Part shown: piece after piece, positions 11,509-25,547 of the stretch
Numbering within the stretch: position 1 is the stretch's first letter
How the letters are laid out: every line of letters starts with the position of its first letter
Assembly: GCF_035046505.1 (NCBI RefSeq)
Contig: NC_089822.1
Location: forward strand, 265,433,024-265,497,023
DNA: 64,000 nucleotides
Origin: Tiliqua scincoides
Taxonomy: Eukaryota > Chordata > Lepidosauria > Squamata > Scincidae
Direction of reading: 5' to 3'
Translations under genes and position numbers: made by a program
Notes under the pieces: model-generated
Told to the model about the DNA's origin: nothing
The model's input: only the letters and a program-made list of their open reading frames with translations
The model's database searches: none

Positions 11509-11897
11509 GTAAGAGGGAATCCCCAGAGCAACTTGCAAGGAACACCTTGTCCTCCTCCTGTCTTCCAGGCCTTGAAGGAAGCCTTTTTGTCTGGTGCTAT
11601 AAAATAGTGTATTTCATCACACAGAAGAGTGTGTGTGAACTCCAGAGAACTCCAGCGACTGGAATGTCGGTTAACCAGTAAAATCCTGTAATTAGTCTCC
11701 TTTTATTGGGATGCCCTCACATGTTGTCTGACGTTCCTTGGAGTTGAGAATCTGTGTCTCTAAGCAGCACTCTCCCTTTTCCACTGCATTGGGGGGGCCC
11801 TCAATCATAGTGGCTGGAGTGAGGAGCTGCATGGAGCCTTTTCTCCCCAGCCCTTCAGGAGTCCATCACACACAGCGCTAGCCTTCCAAACTGTTGT

Positions 11898-12750
11898 AAT
11901 TGTCCTTTGAATCTCGCCGGGGATCCTCAGTCCTCTGCCCTTGGACACCATGGCCCAGCTGCTGCCATTCGCCATTCGCTTCATCACGATTGGTTTTGGA
12001 TTTGGGGGTTTGTCTGAATGCCAGATGGACGCAACAGGGTACTTTGCATGAGTGTGAGTAGGAGAAGGTGGCTGAAGACAGGCTGAGGTTGTGACGTGGC
12101 CAAACACAACAGATTATGACTCAGGGCAAGAGCAGCTCAGAGAATATTGGCTGTCCTCCTTTTCCAGACATACCTTCATGTGTGAGCAGCTCCGAACAGA
12201 TCAAGCGGACAGCTACAAAACCTGGAATGGCAGGCCATGTGTTAAGTACAAACTTTGCCCACAGGAAGAGCAGTGCAGTGCTGAGTGGGCAGTGACTGAG
12301 TGGAGAAGGTCCTGGGGAAGCTGTTGTGTGTCCTTTGAATCTTGCTGGGGATTCTCAGTCCTCTGCCATTGGACACCATGGCCCAGCTGCTGCTGCTGCT
12401 TGCTATTTGCTTTGTCACGATCGGTTTTGGATTTGGGGGTTTGTCTGAATGTCAGATGGACGCAACAGGGTTCTTTGCATGAGTGTGAGCAGGAGAAGGT
12501 GGCTGGAGACAGGCTGAGGTTGTGACGAGGCCGAACACAACAGATTATGGCTCAGGGCAAGAGCAGCTCAGAGAACATTGGCTGCCCTCCTTTTCCAGAC
12601 ACACCTTCAGTGAGAGCAGCTGAGCAGAGCAAGCAGACAGCTACAAAACCTGGAATGGCAGGCCTTGTATTAAGAACACAGGAAGAGCAGTGCAGTGCTG
12701 AATGGGCACTGACTAAGTGGAGGAGGTCCTGGGGAGGCAGTATGGCTGGG
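11898..12750. repeat. ~428-bp direct tandem duplication, unit A only
   Basis: The text from about 11,898 (TCCTTTGAATCT at 11,903) recurs from about 12,326 (same text at 12,331), an offset of 428 bases. Unit B has a single copy (about 33,830-34,260). The duplication therefore arose in A after the units separated, or was lost in B. Confidence 0.75.
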
Positions 12751-13347
12751 GGCGTGAAAAAGGAGCACAGCCAGCAGCACGATGGAGGCTGCTCACTCAG
12801 GACAGGCTGAGTATGTGCATGTACAAACTCTGGCCTCCTATGCTAGAGTTGGCTATTCCTGTTACATGCAGCACAGTGGTGTAATGCGTTTCATGCTTAT
12901 CTGTATGCAGCAATGCACGATCTTTTCCTCTTTGCACAATCATAGTGTGCAGCAGTCCCTCCAAGGGAGGCCACACCCGGGCATCCCTGTCTGGTGTGCA
13001 CTGCAACAGAAGGATTGCCGTGTTGTGTATGTGGTGAAACAGTGAGGCAATCTGTGAATATTTCCTGGACCACTTTTTAATTACTGGTAAGTCGTCCTGC
13101 CTGCCAGTCTAGTACCATCGATGTGGCCACTGAATACCATAGAGGTGGTCACTCAAGTGATGTGATATTTTTCATCACGACCACGTGTGTCATACATGGA
13201 TGGCGTCAGTTCCATTAGAAAAGGAGGAGAAAATTACATGTAAAGAACTATTCTGATTTGCTAAATATACTGCAGGAAAATACCAGTTGATCCAAACTTA
13301 ATTTCTCTTTCAGGCTGAGGGCAAAAGAGCAGAGAAATGTTCTATAG

Positions 13348-13686
<339 letters not shown>

Positions 13687-13823
13687 TGACTGATGCTTTC
13701 TGGACTTGCAAAATGCACCGCTTGTACCTGACAGTGCTGATCACGCCTCCTCCAGTCCTTCTTCTGTATTGTTCAGCTTCTTTCCCCATGAATTGGTGGT
13801 TTGTCAAGTACTAGGCATTGCTG

Positions 13824-14816
13824 TTACTAAAAAGGCTGTTTTGTTTAGGGAAATTATTTATATTAGCCTTCTGGAAACTTTTGGGACCATAGGCTGGATA
13901 CAAGACAGCGTAGAGCAAAGAAATCCCTTGTTTAGCTTAATGAGGAGACTAGGAGGAAGGTAACTTTCAATCAAAGGATTATATTTTTATTGCAAAAACA
14001 CACAAAGGGAACATAATATACATGGAGAATCGATAAGTATATACTTGTCTGGTGTACCTAACTCGTGGTGGATGCATGTGCTATGTATTTGAGTGCATCT
14101 GAAAAAAGAAACAGAAATGGTTAGGGTGTAGGAAGGTATTTTAGGGGTTCCTTAATCTGCTAAACCCAGTTGCTGACTAAAGATGGGGGGAGAAGGGAGG
14201 AATAGGTAGGGAAGAAGGGGGGGGAAGTTTAGACGCACGATATATTTACCTGTGGGGGGGAGCAGTTGGATGAAGAGAGTTCTGTGTATGGCCCCTCTAG
14301 CAGGTGGGCAGTCAGAGAGAGAGAGCTGAGCTCTGCGTTCTCTCTTATAAGAGTTGTCTGACCTGGAAGTCAATCTAAACTGACCGGAAGTATCCCAGAG
14401 CTGTGGGCATGCTCAGTAACACACAATGGTACACGTGGAGTATGTGATGAAAAGGTGGAAGGGTCCAGAACTCAGTTATCAGCAAAGCTTGGCTCTGGGG
14501 GAGGGGGAGTAGCTTACTTCCTGTTGCTACTGGATTTGAGTCTGGAGGTGGCTTTAATGGTTGTGATTTAATTAACAATAGGTGGTAGACTTTGCTGCCA
14601 AAGTCCTCCTTCTTTGTTTGCATATTCAGTGATTGACTTAAACAATAAAGACATTTCCAGTGTCTCTAGAGGAAATGAGTCTCCCCAGACTGACAAACAA
14701 CATGAGAAATGAGTGAGTTTAAGATTTGACTCCTTTTGTGGCCTGAAAGAGAAGTTTTAGGCCTGCATTTTAGTAAAAATCACAACTTGGAAGGGAAAAA
14801 GGGGATTTTAACGTAA
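13824..14816. mobile_element. 993-bp DNA-transposon-like insertion, unit A only
   Basis: Flanked by a perfect 8-base direct repeat CATTGCTG (13,816-13,823 and 14,817-14,824). Unit B has the uninterrupted site (CACTGCTG near 37,435). The ends TTACTAAAA and TTTTAACGTAA form a short imperfect inverted repeat. No transposase was recognised. It fits an 8-base-TSD superfamily such as hAT, but the family is not identified. It lies in the first intron of zinc-finger gene A. Confidence 0.65.
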
Positions 14817-14969
14817 CATTGCTGCTGGTTGGATTTTGCATGACCTGTCAGTTAGTCCTATCACCAGGGGAATGTGGGATTTCTCTGGCTGACTAAAGGG
14901 GCTGTGTATCCTTGACCTGTGCCTGATGTCTCCAGAGAAAAACTGGTCTGTTGTGCTGGGAGCATGATG

Positions 14970-15620
14970 TGGGTCTCCTCTGGTTCCCTCTATGGGAGGT
15001 TTCATGTCTAAAGTGGCCAGGACTGAAGATTATTTCTCCCAACTCCCACATATGTTTTCTAGATCACCTCCAGGGCTTGTGTCTGATGTCATCTTCAATT
15101 TGGTCTGTCCTGGCATCAAGAAAGGCATTTGGAACATGGCACTTGGCAAACCCTATTTGGGCATCAGAACCAAACAGGCCATTGGAATCCTCCTTCTCTT
15201 GGTTTTCTTTAGTGACCAGATCTTGATACTTTTTCTTGTTAGGAGAAACGGCTTTGTACAGGAGGAGGTTTAATGCCATTATGAGTCACAGGAAAGCCCA
15301 GGGGTGTCGTGGCCCATAAAGCCACTCCTTCTCCAGCATGTGGGAGGTTTGCATTTAAGCAGGAATGAGGAATCGAGATTATTTTCATCTCTTTCTGATT
15401 CCAAGAGCCAAGTATGTTTACCAGACCAGCTCCAGGACTTTTGGCTTATGCCATCTTGGACGTTGACTGTTGTGGCATCAGCAAAGTCTTTGGAACCTGT
15501 TGATTTGCCAGCTCTATTTGGACATCAGAGCCAAATGGAGAAACTGCCAACTTCAGTCCTCTTTCTACTGCTTTTCTTCAGTGACATATCTTAGCACTTT
15601 CTCCTGCTATAAAAAATGGG
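14970..15620. repeat. Imperfect ~300-bp tandem repeat in the KRAB-linker intron
   Basis: The text around 14,990-15,260 (CACCTCCAGG, TGGCATCA, GGGCATCAGA, TTCTTTAGTGAC) recurs in degenerate form at 15,350-15,600. Unit B has one copy (about 37,640-37,860). It is intronic; no coding role seen. Confidence 0.55.
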
Positions 15621-16360
15621 TTTGCTGAAGAAGACCAGTGTGAGCTGAGGGGAAGACAAGGGGTGTCTTGGCCCTTTAAGCAGCTCTTCCTCCTCAGCCT
15701 GGGCTTGTCTGGGGAGACATTCCTGGTGTTCTGGGAGAGAGGGAATCTGCCTTCTGAGTCAGACCCCTCTGGTTCAGTACTGCCCACACTGATCAACAAC
15801 AGCTGTCCAGGGGATCAAGCAGGGATGTCTCCCACCCCTCTCTTGATGCCAGGAATGTTTTCTGGGTCTTTTGTGGGCAAAAGAAGTACTCAGTCACTGA
15901 GCTATGTCTGTTCTGGACTGAGAATCTGGTTCTCTAGTGAGAGTCTTGCTGAAGAGATGAAAAAGCAGGAGAAGGTCACCTCTTTTCCAGCTTGCCTAAA
16001 TTCCCAGTCACTTTGCAGAGAGGGAATTGCCAGAAGAGGAGGTGGTTAGCTGGTCTTCAGGTTGAGGCTTCCCTTCCATATGCTGAGAGGTTGATGAGAG
16101 AAGCGTGGCTGGGTTCTCGTTCACAACTGGATTCCCAACTTGTCCATCATTCCAGTACTCATGAGCAATGAGCCTGTACTTACACAAACCAGACTGACCC
16201 TTTCAGAACTGACCAGTCAGCTCATTCATGTGCAGGTGTTCAGCAAGGTCACCTCTTGTCCTGTCCCATTCCGAGCCACTCTGGAGGTGGGGGGCAGTCG
16301 TTTTGGAAAGGCTGGATATTTTGTAAGCAGAAGGATTTCATTCTCTTGTTTCTTTCTCAG

Positions 16361-16450
16361 AGGAGTTTCCTAAACCTGCCTTTGTTATCCAGCTGGAGGA
16401 AGTAGAGTCTGCATTTTTCCAGGAGCACCAGGAAGAAGAGGAATCAGCAG
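16361..16450 (+). CDS. Acidic linker exon of zinc-finger gene A (KRAB-B position)
   Basis: 90 bases between acceptor TTTCTTTCTCAG and donor CAG|GTAATT. It enters in phase 1 and leaves in phase 1, joining the KRAB exon to the finger exon in frame. It encodes about 30 residues, EEFPKPAFVIQLEE then an acidic EEEESA stretch, the position and length of the KRAB B or linker exon. The matching unit B exon (38,604-38,693) differs at five bases by my count. Confidence 0.85.
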
Positions 16451-16893
16451 GTAATTCTATTACACACAACACTGCTTAATAAAACAGTAGCTTTGGATCA
16501 GTGTGTGCTGGCTGACTGGGGACACCTCACCTCTGTAAGCAAAATTTTGGCCACATATCCCCTAAGGGAAAATCAGTTGCAGACCTTACCCCTCTGCTGC
16601 CCTGTGGCACAGATAATATGGCATTGAAACTGTTGTGAAGCCCTAGAAAATCCTGAGGGAGAACCCCTCTTGTGACTTTTCCAAAGAAACATTCTTTACA
16701 AAGGATAAAAAGCTGCCCCAATCCCTGGGTGAGTCAGGTTGCAACAAGCCTGGCAGCTGTAATTTTTTACTCCTGAACAACAGCCAACTGTGAATGATTT
16801 ACTGAGAGGGCTGCAATCCTAAGCAATGCTTTGAATGGCTGCCTTGGGATCCTTTGGGAGAAAGGAAGAAGAAAAGTACTGGAAATAAATTAA

Positions 16894-18957
<2,064 letters not shown>

Positions 18958-19094
18958 ACTTCAGAAGTCTGAGAGTCACAATACTGAAGAAGCATTTAAA
19001 TTTGTAAAAATTTAAATTTGTAAAAAGGTTTACTTATCATGAACTAAATATTTACTTACTTGAACATATGTTTTAATCCACTTGACTCTTAGTT

Positions 19095-19396
19095 TATGTC
19101 CAGGATATAACGGGAGGGTTTGAGCTTGCCGGTGAACTCCCCTTCTCAATAGTTCCCTGGCAGTGTCAGTACTATGAATGAGAAGCAGGCAGGCAGGTCA
19201 GTGATTGAAGTCTTCCTGAGTGGGTGGGGCTTCCATGATTCCCCAGACTTAATGTCCCCTCCCTGGTGTAATAGCTAGTCCATGAGAAAAGAGTCCTCTG
19301 GAATGTCGATACAGGAACTGTGTACGACTTCCATTCGCCTCCATGCACAGAATTCACCTGTTGGCACTAGAAAAGGGCAGCCAAGGCCTATGAAGA
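19095..19396 (-). mobile_element. DIRS-like element fossil, terminal fragment
   Basis: About 50 bases at 19,110-19,165 are the approximate reverse complement of 21,697-21,760 in the main DIRS-like fragment, as expected for the inverted terminal repeats of DIRS elements. The L2 LINE (19,397-21,510) separates the two fragments. Fossil; broken. Confidence 0.5.
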
Positions 19397-21510
19397 GTAA
19401 TAATAATAATAATAATAACAACTTTTTTTTTAACCCGCCTTTCTCCCCGAAGTGACTCAAGGCGGCTTACAACAGGTTAAAGAGATTAAAAACATAATTT
19501 AAAACAAATAAAAACATATGAACACATATCATAAAAACAGCAGTCAGATAAAAAATAGTCAGGTAAAAAGAGCATAGAGCAGCAAATCAGGCCTGTAAAA
19601 AATATTAAAAGATGTTGAATAGATGTTAAAAAGGCTGAGAACTCAGAAGGCTTGTTTAAACAGAAGGGTCTTCAGGCCTTGCCGAAAAGTCTCAAGGGAG
19701 GGAGCCATTCTTAAGTCAAGGGGAAGGGAGTTCCATAGCATTGGTGCCACTACTGAGAAGGCCCTATTTCTTGCCGCCGCCCCACGTAGCTCCCTAGGCA
19801 GCGGCACTTGTAAAAAGGCCTTCTCTGATGACCTAAAAAGACGAGCCAGATTATACGGGAGTAGGCGATCTCTAAGATACCCTGGCGCAGAGCAGTATAG
19901 GGCTTTAAAGGTCAAAACCAGCACCTTGAATTGGGCCCGGAAACGAATGGGCAGCCAATGCAGTCACTGGAGAAGTGGACTGACAGAGTCAAACTGCCTA
20001 CCTCCAGTAACTACACGGGCCGCCGCATTCTGCACTAGTTTCCGAACCGTCTTCAAAGGCAGCCCCACATAGAGCACATTACAATAATCTAACCTCGATG
20101 TCACCGTGGCATGGATCACCATGGCCAGGTCTGCACGATCCAAGTATGGCTGCAGCTGGCGCACCAGTCGAAACTGAGCGAAGGCCCCCCTAGCCACAGC
20201 CGCTGTTATATAGTGGGTCTTACGCATCAGTAGACTTGAATAAAAGTTCCATCATGGTTTATTCATACCCCAAAACGAGTTAAAATCACACACACACACA
20301 TACACGAATATCCCAGATATATATACAACTCCAACCAACATACATCACTCTTGATTGGACAGCCAATCACATATAACCTGTTGCTTTTCCCACAGGTGAT
20401 AATACTCACATACATAACAGCCGCCACCTGGGAATCCAGGAGCAGCTGTGAGTCCAGGTGGACCCCCAAGCTGTGGCCCTGCTCCTTCAGGGGGAGTGCA
20501 ACTGCATTCAGCGCAAGCCAATAGTCCAGCACCTGCATCAAGGATTTCCGAACCAGGAGAGCCTCTGTCTTATCCAGATTTAATTTCAGCTTGTTAGCCC
20601 CCATCCAGATCCTCACTGCCTCCAGACAGTGCTCCAGGCCCTCAACCGCCACCCTGGAGTCTGGAGGAAAGGAGAAATAGAGCTGGGTGTCATCGGCATA
20701 TAGATGGCACCCCACTCCAAACCCCCAGATGACCTCTCCCAGTGGTTTCATGTAGATGTTAAATCGCATGGGGGACAGAATTGAGCCCTGTGGCACCCCG
20801 CACCTCAAGGGCCAGGGTGTCAAACAGGCATCCCCCAGCACCACCATCTGGGACCGATCCTCCAAGTAGGAGCGGAACCACTGCAAAACAGTGCCTCCAC
20901 CAGAAGGATACCATGGTCGATGGTATTGAAAGCCACTGAGAGGTCCAGCAGGATCAGCAGGGATGCACTCCCCTTGTCCAGTCCCCGGCGTAGGTCATCC
21001 ACCAAGGCGACCAAGGTCATTTCCGTCCCAAAACCTGGCCTGAAACCAGATTGAAAGGGATCCAGATAATCTGCTTCATCCAAGACCCTCTGGAGTTGGG
21101 ACGCCACCACCCGCTCAATTACCTTGCCCAGAAACGGGATGTTGGAGACTGGCCGGTAGTTGTCTAACACAGTGGAATCCAGGGAGGGCCTCTTCAGGAG
21201 GGGGTGAACCACCACCTGTTTCAAAGCACATGGCAACCTCCCCTCCATCAAGGAAGAGTTGACCACCCTCCCTGTCCACTCAGCCAGTCCACCCCGGGCA
21301 GCTCTTATCAGCCAAGATGGGCAAGGGTCAAGCAGGCAGGCAGATGGCCTCACACTCCAAAGGAGTCTATCCACATCCTCGGGCTGTACAAGCAAAAAAG
21401 AATCCCACAACACTGGACAAGCAATTGCTAAGGGGACATCATCAGACATTGTCAATGTGGCATTCAAGTTGTGACGAATACGATCACGAATACGATCACG
21501 AATACAATAC
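19397..21510 (-). mobile_element. L2-clade LINE, 5'-truncated, inserted in the DIRS-like fossil
   Basis: Antisense. The 3' end carries the typical L2 tail (AAGCCGCCTTGAGTCACTT on the minus strand) and a (TAA)n run near 19,398. The reverse transcriptase is recognisable on the minus strand: NYRPVSNIPFLGKVIERVV, FQSGFRPGFGTE, LLILLDLSVAFNTIDH, CGVPQGSILSP and LYADDTQLY (about 21,290-20,680), and the C-terminal LWNSLPLDLR near 19,700. The YADD catalytic box is present. Several frame breaks and a nested solo LTR (20,204-20,419) make it inactive. Possible target duplication GAAGAG at both sides. Confidence 0.85.
20204..20419 (-). mobile_element. Solo LTR (fossil) nested in the L2 LINE
   Basis: 216 bases with TG...CA ends, flanked by the 5-base target duplication GCCGC (20,199-20,203 and 20,420-20,424). 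On the minus strand a TATATATAT stretch precedes AATAAA. It interrupts the L2 text cleanly. Family not assigned. Fossil. Confidence 0.72.
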
Positions 21511-22735
21511 GAAGAGCAGGGCTCAGATCTAGGGATAGGGGCACTGAAGGATCTCCTTTTGTGGCTCTCAGCTGTACTTTCACAGAGAACCCCAAACTCC
21601 TAAACCTGTTCCATTCTATTTCTTTCTCTCTCTCTCTCTCTCTTTCTTTTTTTTTTTTTTTGTAGTTTCTTGTGTCAGACGGGCAGGTGGACTGACCCTG
21701 CCATGGCACTACTGAGAAGGGAAGTTCACAGGTAAGCTCAAACCCTCCCATTCTGCAGTGGCTCCATGGCAGGGTCAGTCCTATGAATGGGAAAAGTCCA
21801 AGCCGTATAACCTCAAGGGTGGGAAGAACCCGAGTCACTAGTAACCACGCTCTACAAAACGCACCTGGCAAAGGCTCCGTCTCGCAAAGCATAGGAGTCA
21901 ATTTTATGATGTTTGATGGAAGTGTGAGGCAAGCTCCAGATGGCTGCCCTGCACATGGACTCTAGAGAAGGGAAGGCACAGAGCACTGCAGTGGTAGCTG
22001 CGCCTCTGAGGGGGTGGGCAAACAATCCCCTGTGGGGTAGAGACACCTCGTGCCCTGTAAGCTTCCACAGTGGCCTCTCAGATCCACCTGGATGTGGTAG
22101 AAGTGGAGACCCTGTTACTCTGACTGGGAGACCTAAAGGATATGAACAAGTCCTCAGGGTGGCGGAAGGAGAAGAAGCTTATTGCTCTGCACAAGCCCAG
22201 GTTGTGTTGCTCCCTCTCCCTGTCGATTGAGGGAGTGGGATAAAAGGATGGGAGAACTACTTCCTCTGAAAGAAGAAATGAGGAATTAACCTGGGGAAGG
22301 AAGGCAGAGTCTTGAGAACTGGCTCTGAATATTCTAATTTCGACACTATCACTCAAATCTCCATGCAGTTAGCTGCAGCATTGCTATCTGAGAATGGATG
22401 ATGGTACCCTGAGATAGCAGGTCCGGCCTCAGGGAAAGGCTGGTGTACTAAGAGCCTTCTGAGGTTGGAAAACCAGGAGCGACAAGGCCAGTAGGGTGCC
22501 CTGAGAAGGACCTTTGCCCCTTCTAGCCTTATATTTAGTAACACCTTTGAAAGAAGTCTGGTGGGACAGAAGGTATACAGAACGCTTCTGGGAAAAGGGA
22601 GATGAAAGGTGTCCATCCCCTCTGAGTCTTGGCATCTCCCCCAAAAAAGAATCTCAGCAGCTGCTTGTAGTGCTGGCTCACAAACAGGTCTCGCATCAGT
22701 GGCCTGGTCCTCCAGTAGTGAGAGCACCTGGGGCT
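21511..22735 (-). mobile_element. DIRS-like (tyrosine recombinase retrotransposon) fossil
   Basis: On the minus strand the order is the tail of the RT/RNase H region (about 22,720-22,370, with a PYWPCRSWFS-type motif) and then the C-terminal half of a tyrosine recombinase (about 22,350-21,850, with an LRGAATT...CRAAIWS-type motif). A self-complementary stretch follows at 21,690-21,800, related in inverted form to 19,110-19,165. The element is broken in several places and lacks gag and most of RT. Absent from unit B. Confidence 0.68.
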
Positions 22736-23101
22736 GAAGTTGCCATTCGGCTTGATCTATCTCTGGTGACTCAGGCAGCCCACTTTGCTTCTAGGGGGAG
22801 TAGCCCACTTCTCTTCTATCAGCAGCCTGAACAGCTGAGGGACAAGAAAGCCCTGAAGTGCCTCCTGGAAGTGCTGGAAAAGCTGCCAAAGCACCCCATT
22901 TATTGCCATCAAAGACTCATTTGCATATTACAGGCTGAGTCTCATTATTCTGAGGGTTCTGGACCAAGAACTCACCTGGATGGCAAAAAAGGCACTATAG
23001 CAAATCAATTTAAAAAACAAGTTCCTTTGTTCCTGATTTAAAAACAGCCTTGCTGACCTTTTTGATGTTAAGATAGAATCATTAAGAGCACAATCCAGCA
23101 A
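22736..23101. other. Zinc-finger gene 3' flank, shared by both units
   Basis: 22,770-22,925 closely matches 41,430-41,586 in unit B, both a few hundred bases to a few kb after the finger exons. No convincing reading frame; possibly 3' untranslated or flanking sequence. Confidence 0.5.
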
Positions 23102-23114
23102 TCACCCTCTCTCA

Positions 23115-23658
23115 TATATTATATATTGGCAACCTTCAGTCTCGAAAGACTATGGTATCGCGCTCTGAAAGGTGGTTCTGACACAGCGTCTAGTGTGGCT
23201 GAAAAGGCCAATCCGGGAGTGACAATCCCTTCCACACCGGGAGCAAGTGCAGTCTGTCCCTGGTCTGTCTCCCTGGCTATGGGCCTTCCTTCTTTGCCTC
23301 TTTGCCTCAGACTGTTGGCAAAGTGTCTCTTCAAACTGGGAAAGGCCATGCTGCACAGCCTGCCTCCAAGCGGGCCGCTCAGAGGCCAGGGTTTCCCACT
23401 TGTTGAGGTCCATCCATAAGGCCTTCAGATCCCTCTTGCAGATGTCCTTGTATCGCAGGTGTGGTCTACCTGTAGGGCGCTTTCCTTGCACGAGTTCTCC
23501 ATAGAGGAGATTCTTTGGGATCCGGCTATCATCCATTCTCACGACATGACCAAGCCAACCCACTCTGCCAAAGATCTCCAGCAGCTCATGGATCGTTTTA
23601 GCAAAGCCTGCCAAGATTTTGGACTGACAATCAGCCTGAAGAAAACACAGGTCATGGT
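23115..23658 (-). mobile_element. LINE 3' fragment with 5' inversion (same family as 34,262-36,354)
   Basis: 23,126-23,555 is the antisense 3' end of the LINE described at 34,262-36,354 (RLRWLGHVVRMDD-type text and a C-terminal CXXCGRDCHSRIGLFSH zinc motif on the minus strand). From about 23,556 to 23,658 a more 5' piece of the same LINE lies in the opposite (plus) orientation (THSAKDLQQLMDRFSKAC). A 13-base target duplication TCACCCTCTCTCA flanks the whole (23,102-23,114 and 23,659-23,671). This is the signature of twin-primed reverse transcription. Confidence 0.85.
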
Positions 23659-23792
23659 TCACCCTCTCTCAAGGTGCTTAGAAAGGCTTCACTCCCTTCC
23701 CTAATGCAAAGTATCTTTCTTTCAGGGGCAAGGGAGGGGTCTTGGGCTGAAGCTGCCTGAAGAGAGAATGTTTGATGGATTGTTAGCCTGCT

Positions 23793-23795
<3 letters not shown>

Positions 23796-23832
<37 letters not shown>
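23796..23832. repeat. (CT)n microsatellite
   Basis: About 18 CT units between LINE and MITE sequence. Confidence 0.9.
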
Positions 23833-24100
23833 GCATTGTTAAATAACTGTTTTCCTTTACTTTAAAGGGCGATTCTCATGGCATTGAGAGAGAAAAATCT
23901 TTGGATGATTAGGTTATACCTGTAATGGGTTGCATGACTGTCTCTCTCTACAACAGTAAGAAAGGCTGCCCTCCTTCCATGTGCAGGGAACAAGTCTGAA
24001 TGGTCTTCCCTTGTTCTCTGAAATTTTTTTTCTCCATTCAAGTTTATTTTGGCTTGAGAATTATGAGAAGCACACAACAAAGCACTTTGATACCTTATCC

Positions 24101-24978
24101 CAGTGGTTCTCACACATTCAGCACCAGGACCCACTTTTTAGAATGAGAATCTGTCAGGACCCATCAGAAGTGATGTCATGACTGGAAGTGACATCATCAA
24201 GCAAGAAAATTTTTAACAATCCTAGGCTGCAATCCTACCCTCACTTACCCAGGAGTAAGTCCCATTTACTGTCATTGTTAAAGAATATACATAGTAGCTT
24301 GTTAAAAGCACAGGTCTGTCACGTTTCCCCAAATGCAGTCACATACCAGGGGAGCATCAAGTCTAACATATTAAAAATAAAATATTGAAATGAATGGTGT
24401 TATGCAGGATTCAAAGAGACCACTGAAACCAACATAAGTTTAAGGCTTTTATTATGAGGAATGGAACCTGAACCACACCAAACCAAATAACCTTGTTCCA
24501 AATCTTCCCCAATTGAGTCAGGACCTGAGGCAGGCACTAGGCAGGCAGGAAGCAGCAGGACTTGAGGCAAAGGGGCTGGGTGGTTCCTCCCTGGCTCTCT
24601 CTCAGGCTCTCCCAGGGGCTCCTTGCTGCAGCTCTCAGCTTGACTTGTGATATTTCTTCCTCTGCAGAGCTTGCTCTCCAAGGCTCCTCACAGCAGCTCT
24701 TCCCTGGTGGTCTCCCTGCAGCTTTCTGTTCCAGCTCCTTCTCTGCAGAGCTTCCCTGGTGGTCTATTCAGCTTTCTGCTTGTGCAGCCCCTTTTATAGG
24801 CCTCTGCACGCAGCAGCCTCTACCTTCCCTCCACTGGTACCGCAGCCTCCTCTCCTGCAGCAGTTTTCCCTCAGGTCCTCCTCAGACAAACTCAAATTTT
24901 ACACATACCAATGGGGACCCACCTGAACTTGGTTCACAACCCACCTATGGGCCCCAACCCACAGTCTGAGAAACACTG
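24101..24978. mobile_element. hAT-like MITE interrupted by a solo LTR (unit A)
   Basis: Ends CAGTGGTTCTCA and TGAGAAACACTG, with inner text CAGGACCCA...GAAGTGATGTCATGACTGG. The same family recurs at 42,849-43,258 (the unit B copy) and 62,480-62,816. The unit A copy is lengthened by the LTR at 24,398-24,910. Confidence 0.75.
24398..24910 (-). mobile_element. Solo LTR (fossil) inserted in the MITE, unit A only
   Basis: 513 bases with TG...CA ends and the target duplication ATGG on both sides. On the minus strand it has a TATAAAAGGGG promoter box and, further on, AATAAA, the LTR order. Unit B (near 43,190) keeps the empty site, so the insertion followed the unit duplication. Fossil; no internal genes. 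Confidence 0.8.
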
Positions 24979-25547
24979 CCTTGTCATAATAGATAGACTG
25001 TGAACCTAGGCATAGGACAGCAGCTAGGATGGATGTCCCCAAGGTGTTTTGATACAAATCTTGGCGGGGAATAGAATTGCTTCTAAAGGAGTTGCACAGA
25101 CAGGAATCTTTCTCATATGGCTGCAGGCGGGCAATTCTCGGCATCAGGTATGAATAGACTGTCTTGCCGTTCCCAGGGCAGAGACAGAACACACCGAGCT
25201 GCTGCCTAAGGAGGGTGTTCATAGGATCTCTGCAAGAGTCACTGCTCTGGTCTGTCCCCCTTTCAATTGGCCTCTGCTGATTGTGGAAAATGTGGCAATT
25301 ATTCCACATGTCTTTGCAATGGGGTGACCATCTTCTATACATTTGCTTTGTACTAAAATGCAAGTAGTTAATTGTAAGGTATCAGCATACTGGTATTGGA
25401 CACCTCCCAATTGGTTACCAGGGATGTGTGATTTGCTTGGTGGGGCTTCCAATGTGCTACACTCCCCCATCCCTCTCTCTCTCTCTCTCTCTCCCACACA
25501 CACACAGCCCCCTTTGGTACTGCAGACTCTAAAACTACGTGCAGAGC
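24979..25547. other. End of unit A, no gene recognised
   Basis: 24,985-25,338 matches 43,265-43,611. A minus-strand open stretch (25,363-24,899) is partly shared between units but is not recognised and is interrupted differently in B. A (CT)n and CA tract lies at about 25,473-25,505. Confidence 0.5.

Noticed and set aside
22514-23041. Plus-strand 175-codon frame after gene A
   Set aside because: Overlaps the antisense of the DIRS-like fossil and the 3' flank, and is not conserved in unit B as a frame.
24899-25363. Minus-strand 154-codon frame shared in part with unit B
   Set aside because: Unit B's version is interrupted and shifted, there is no domain, and part of it covers MITE sequence.
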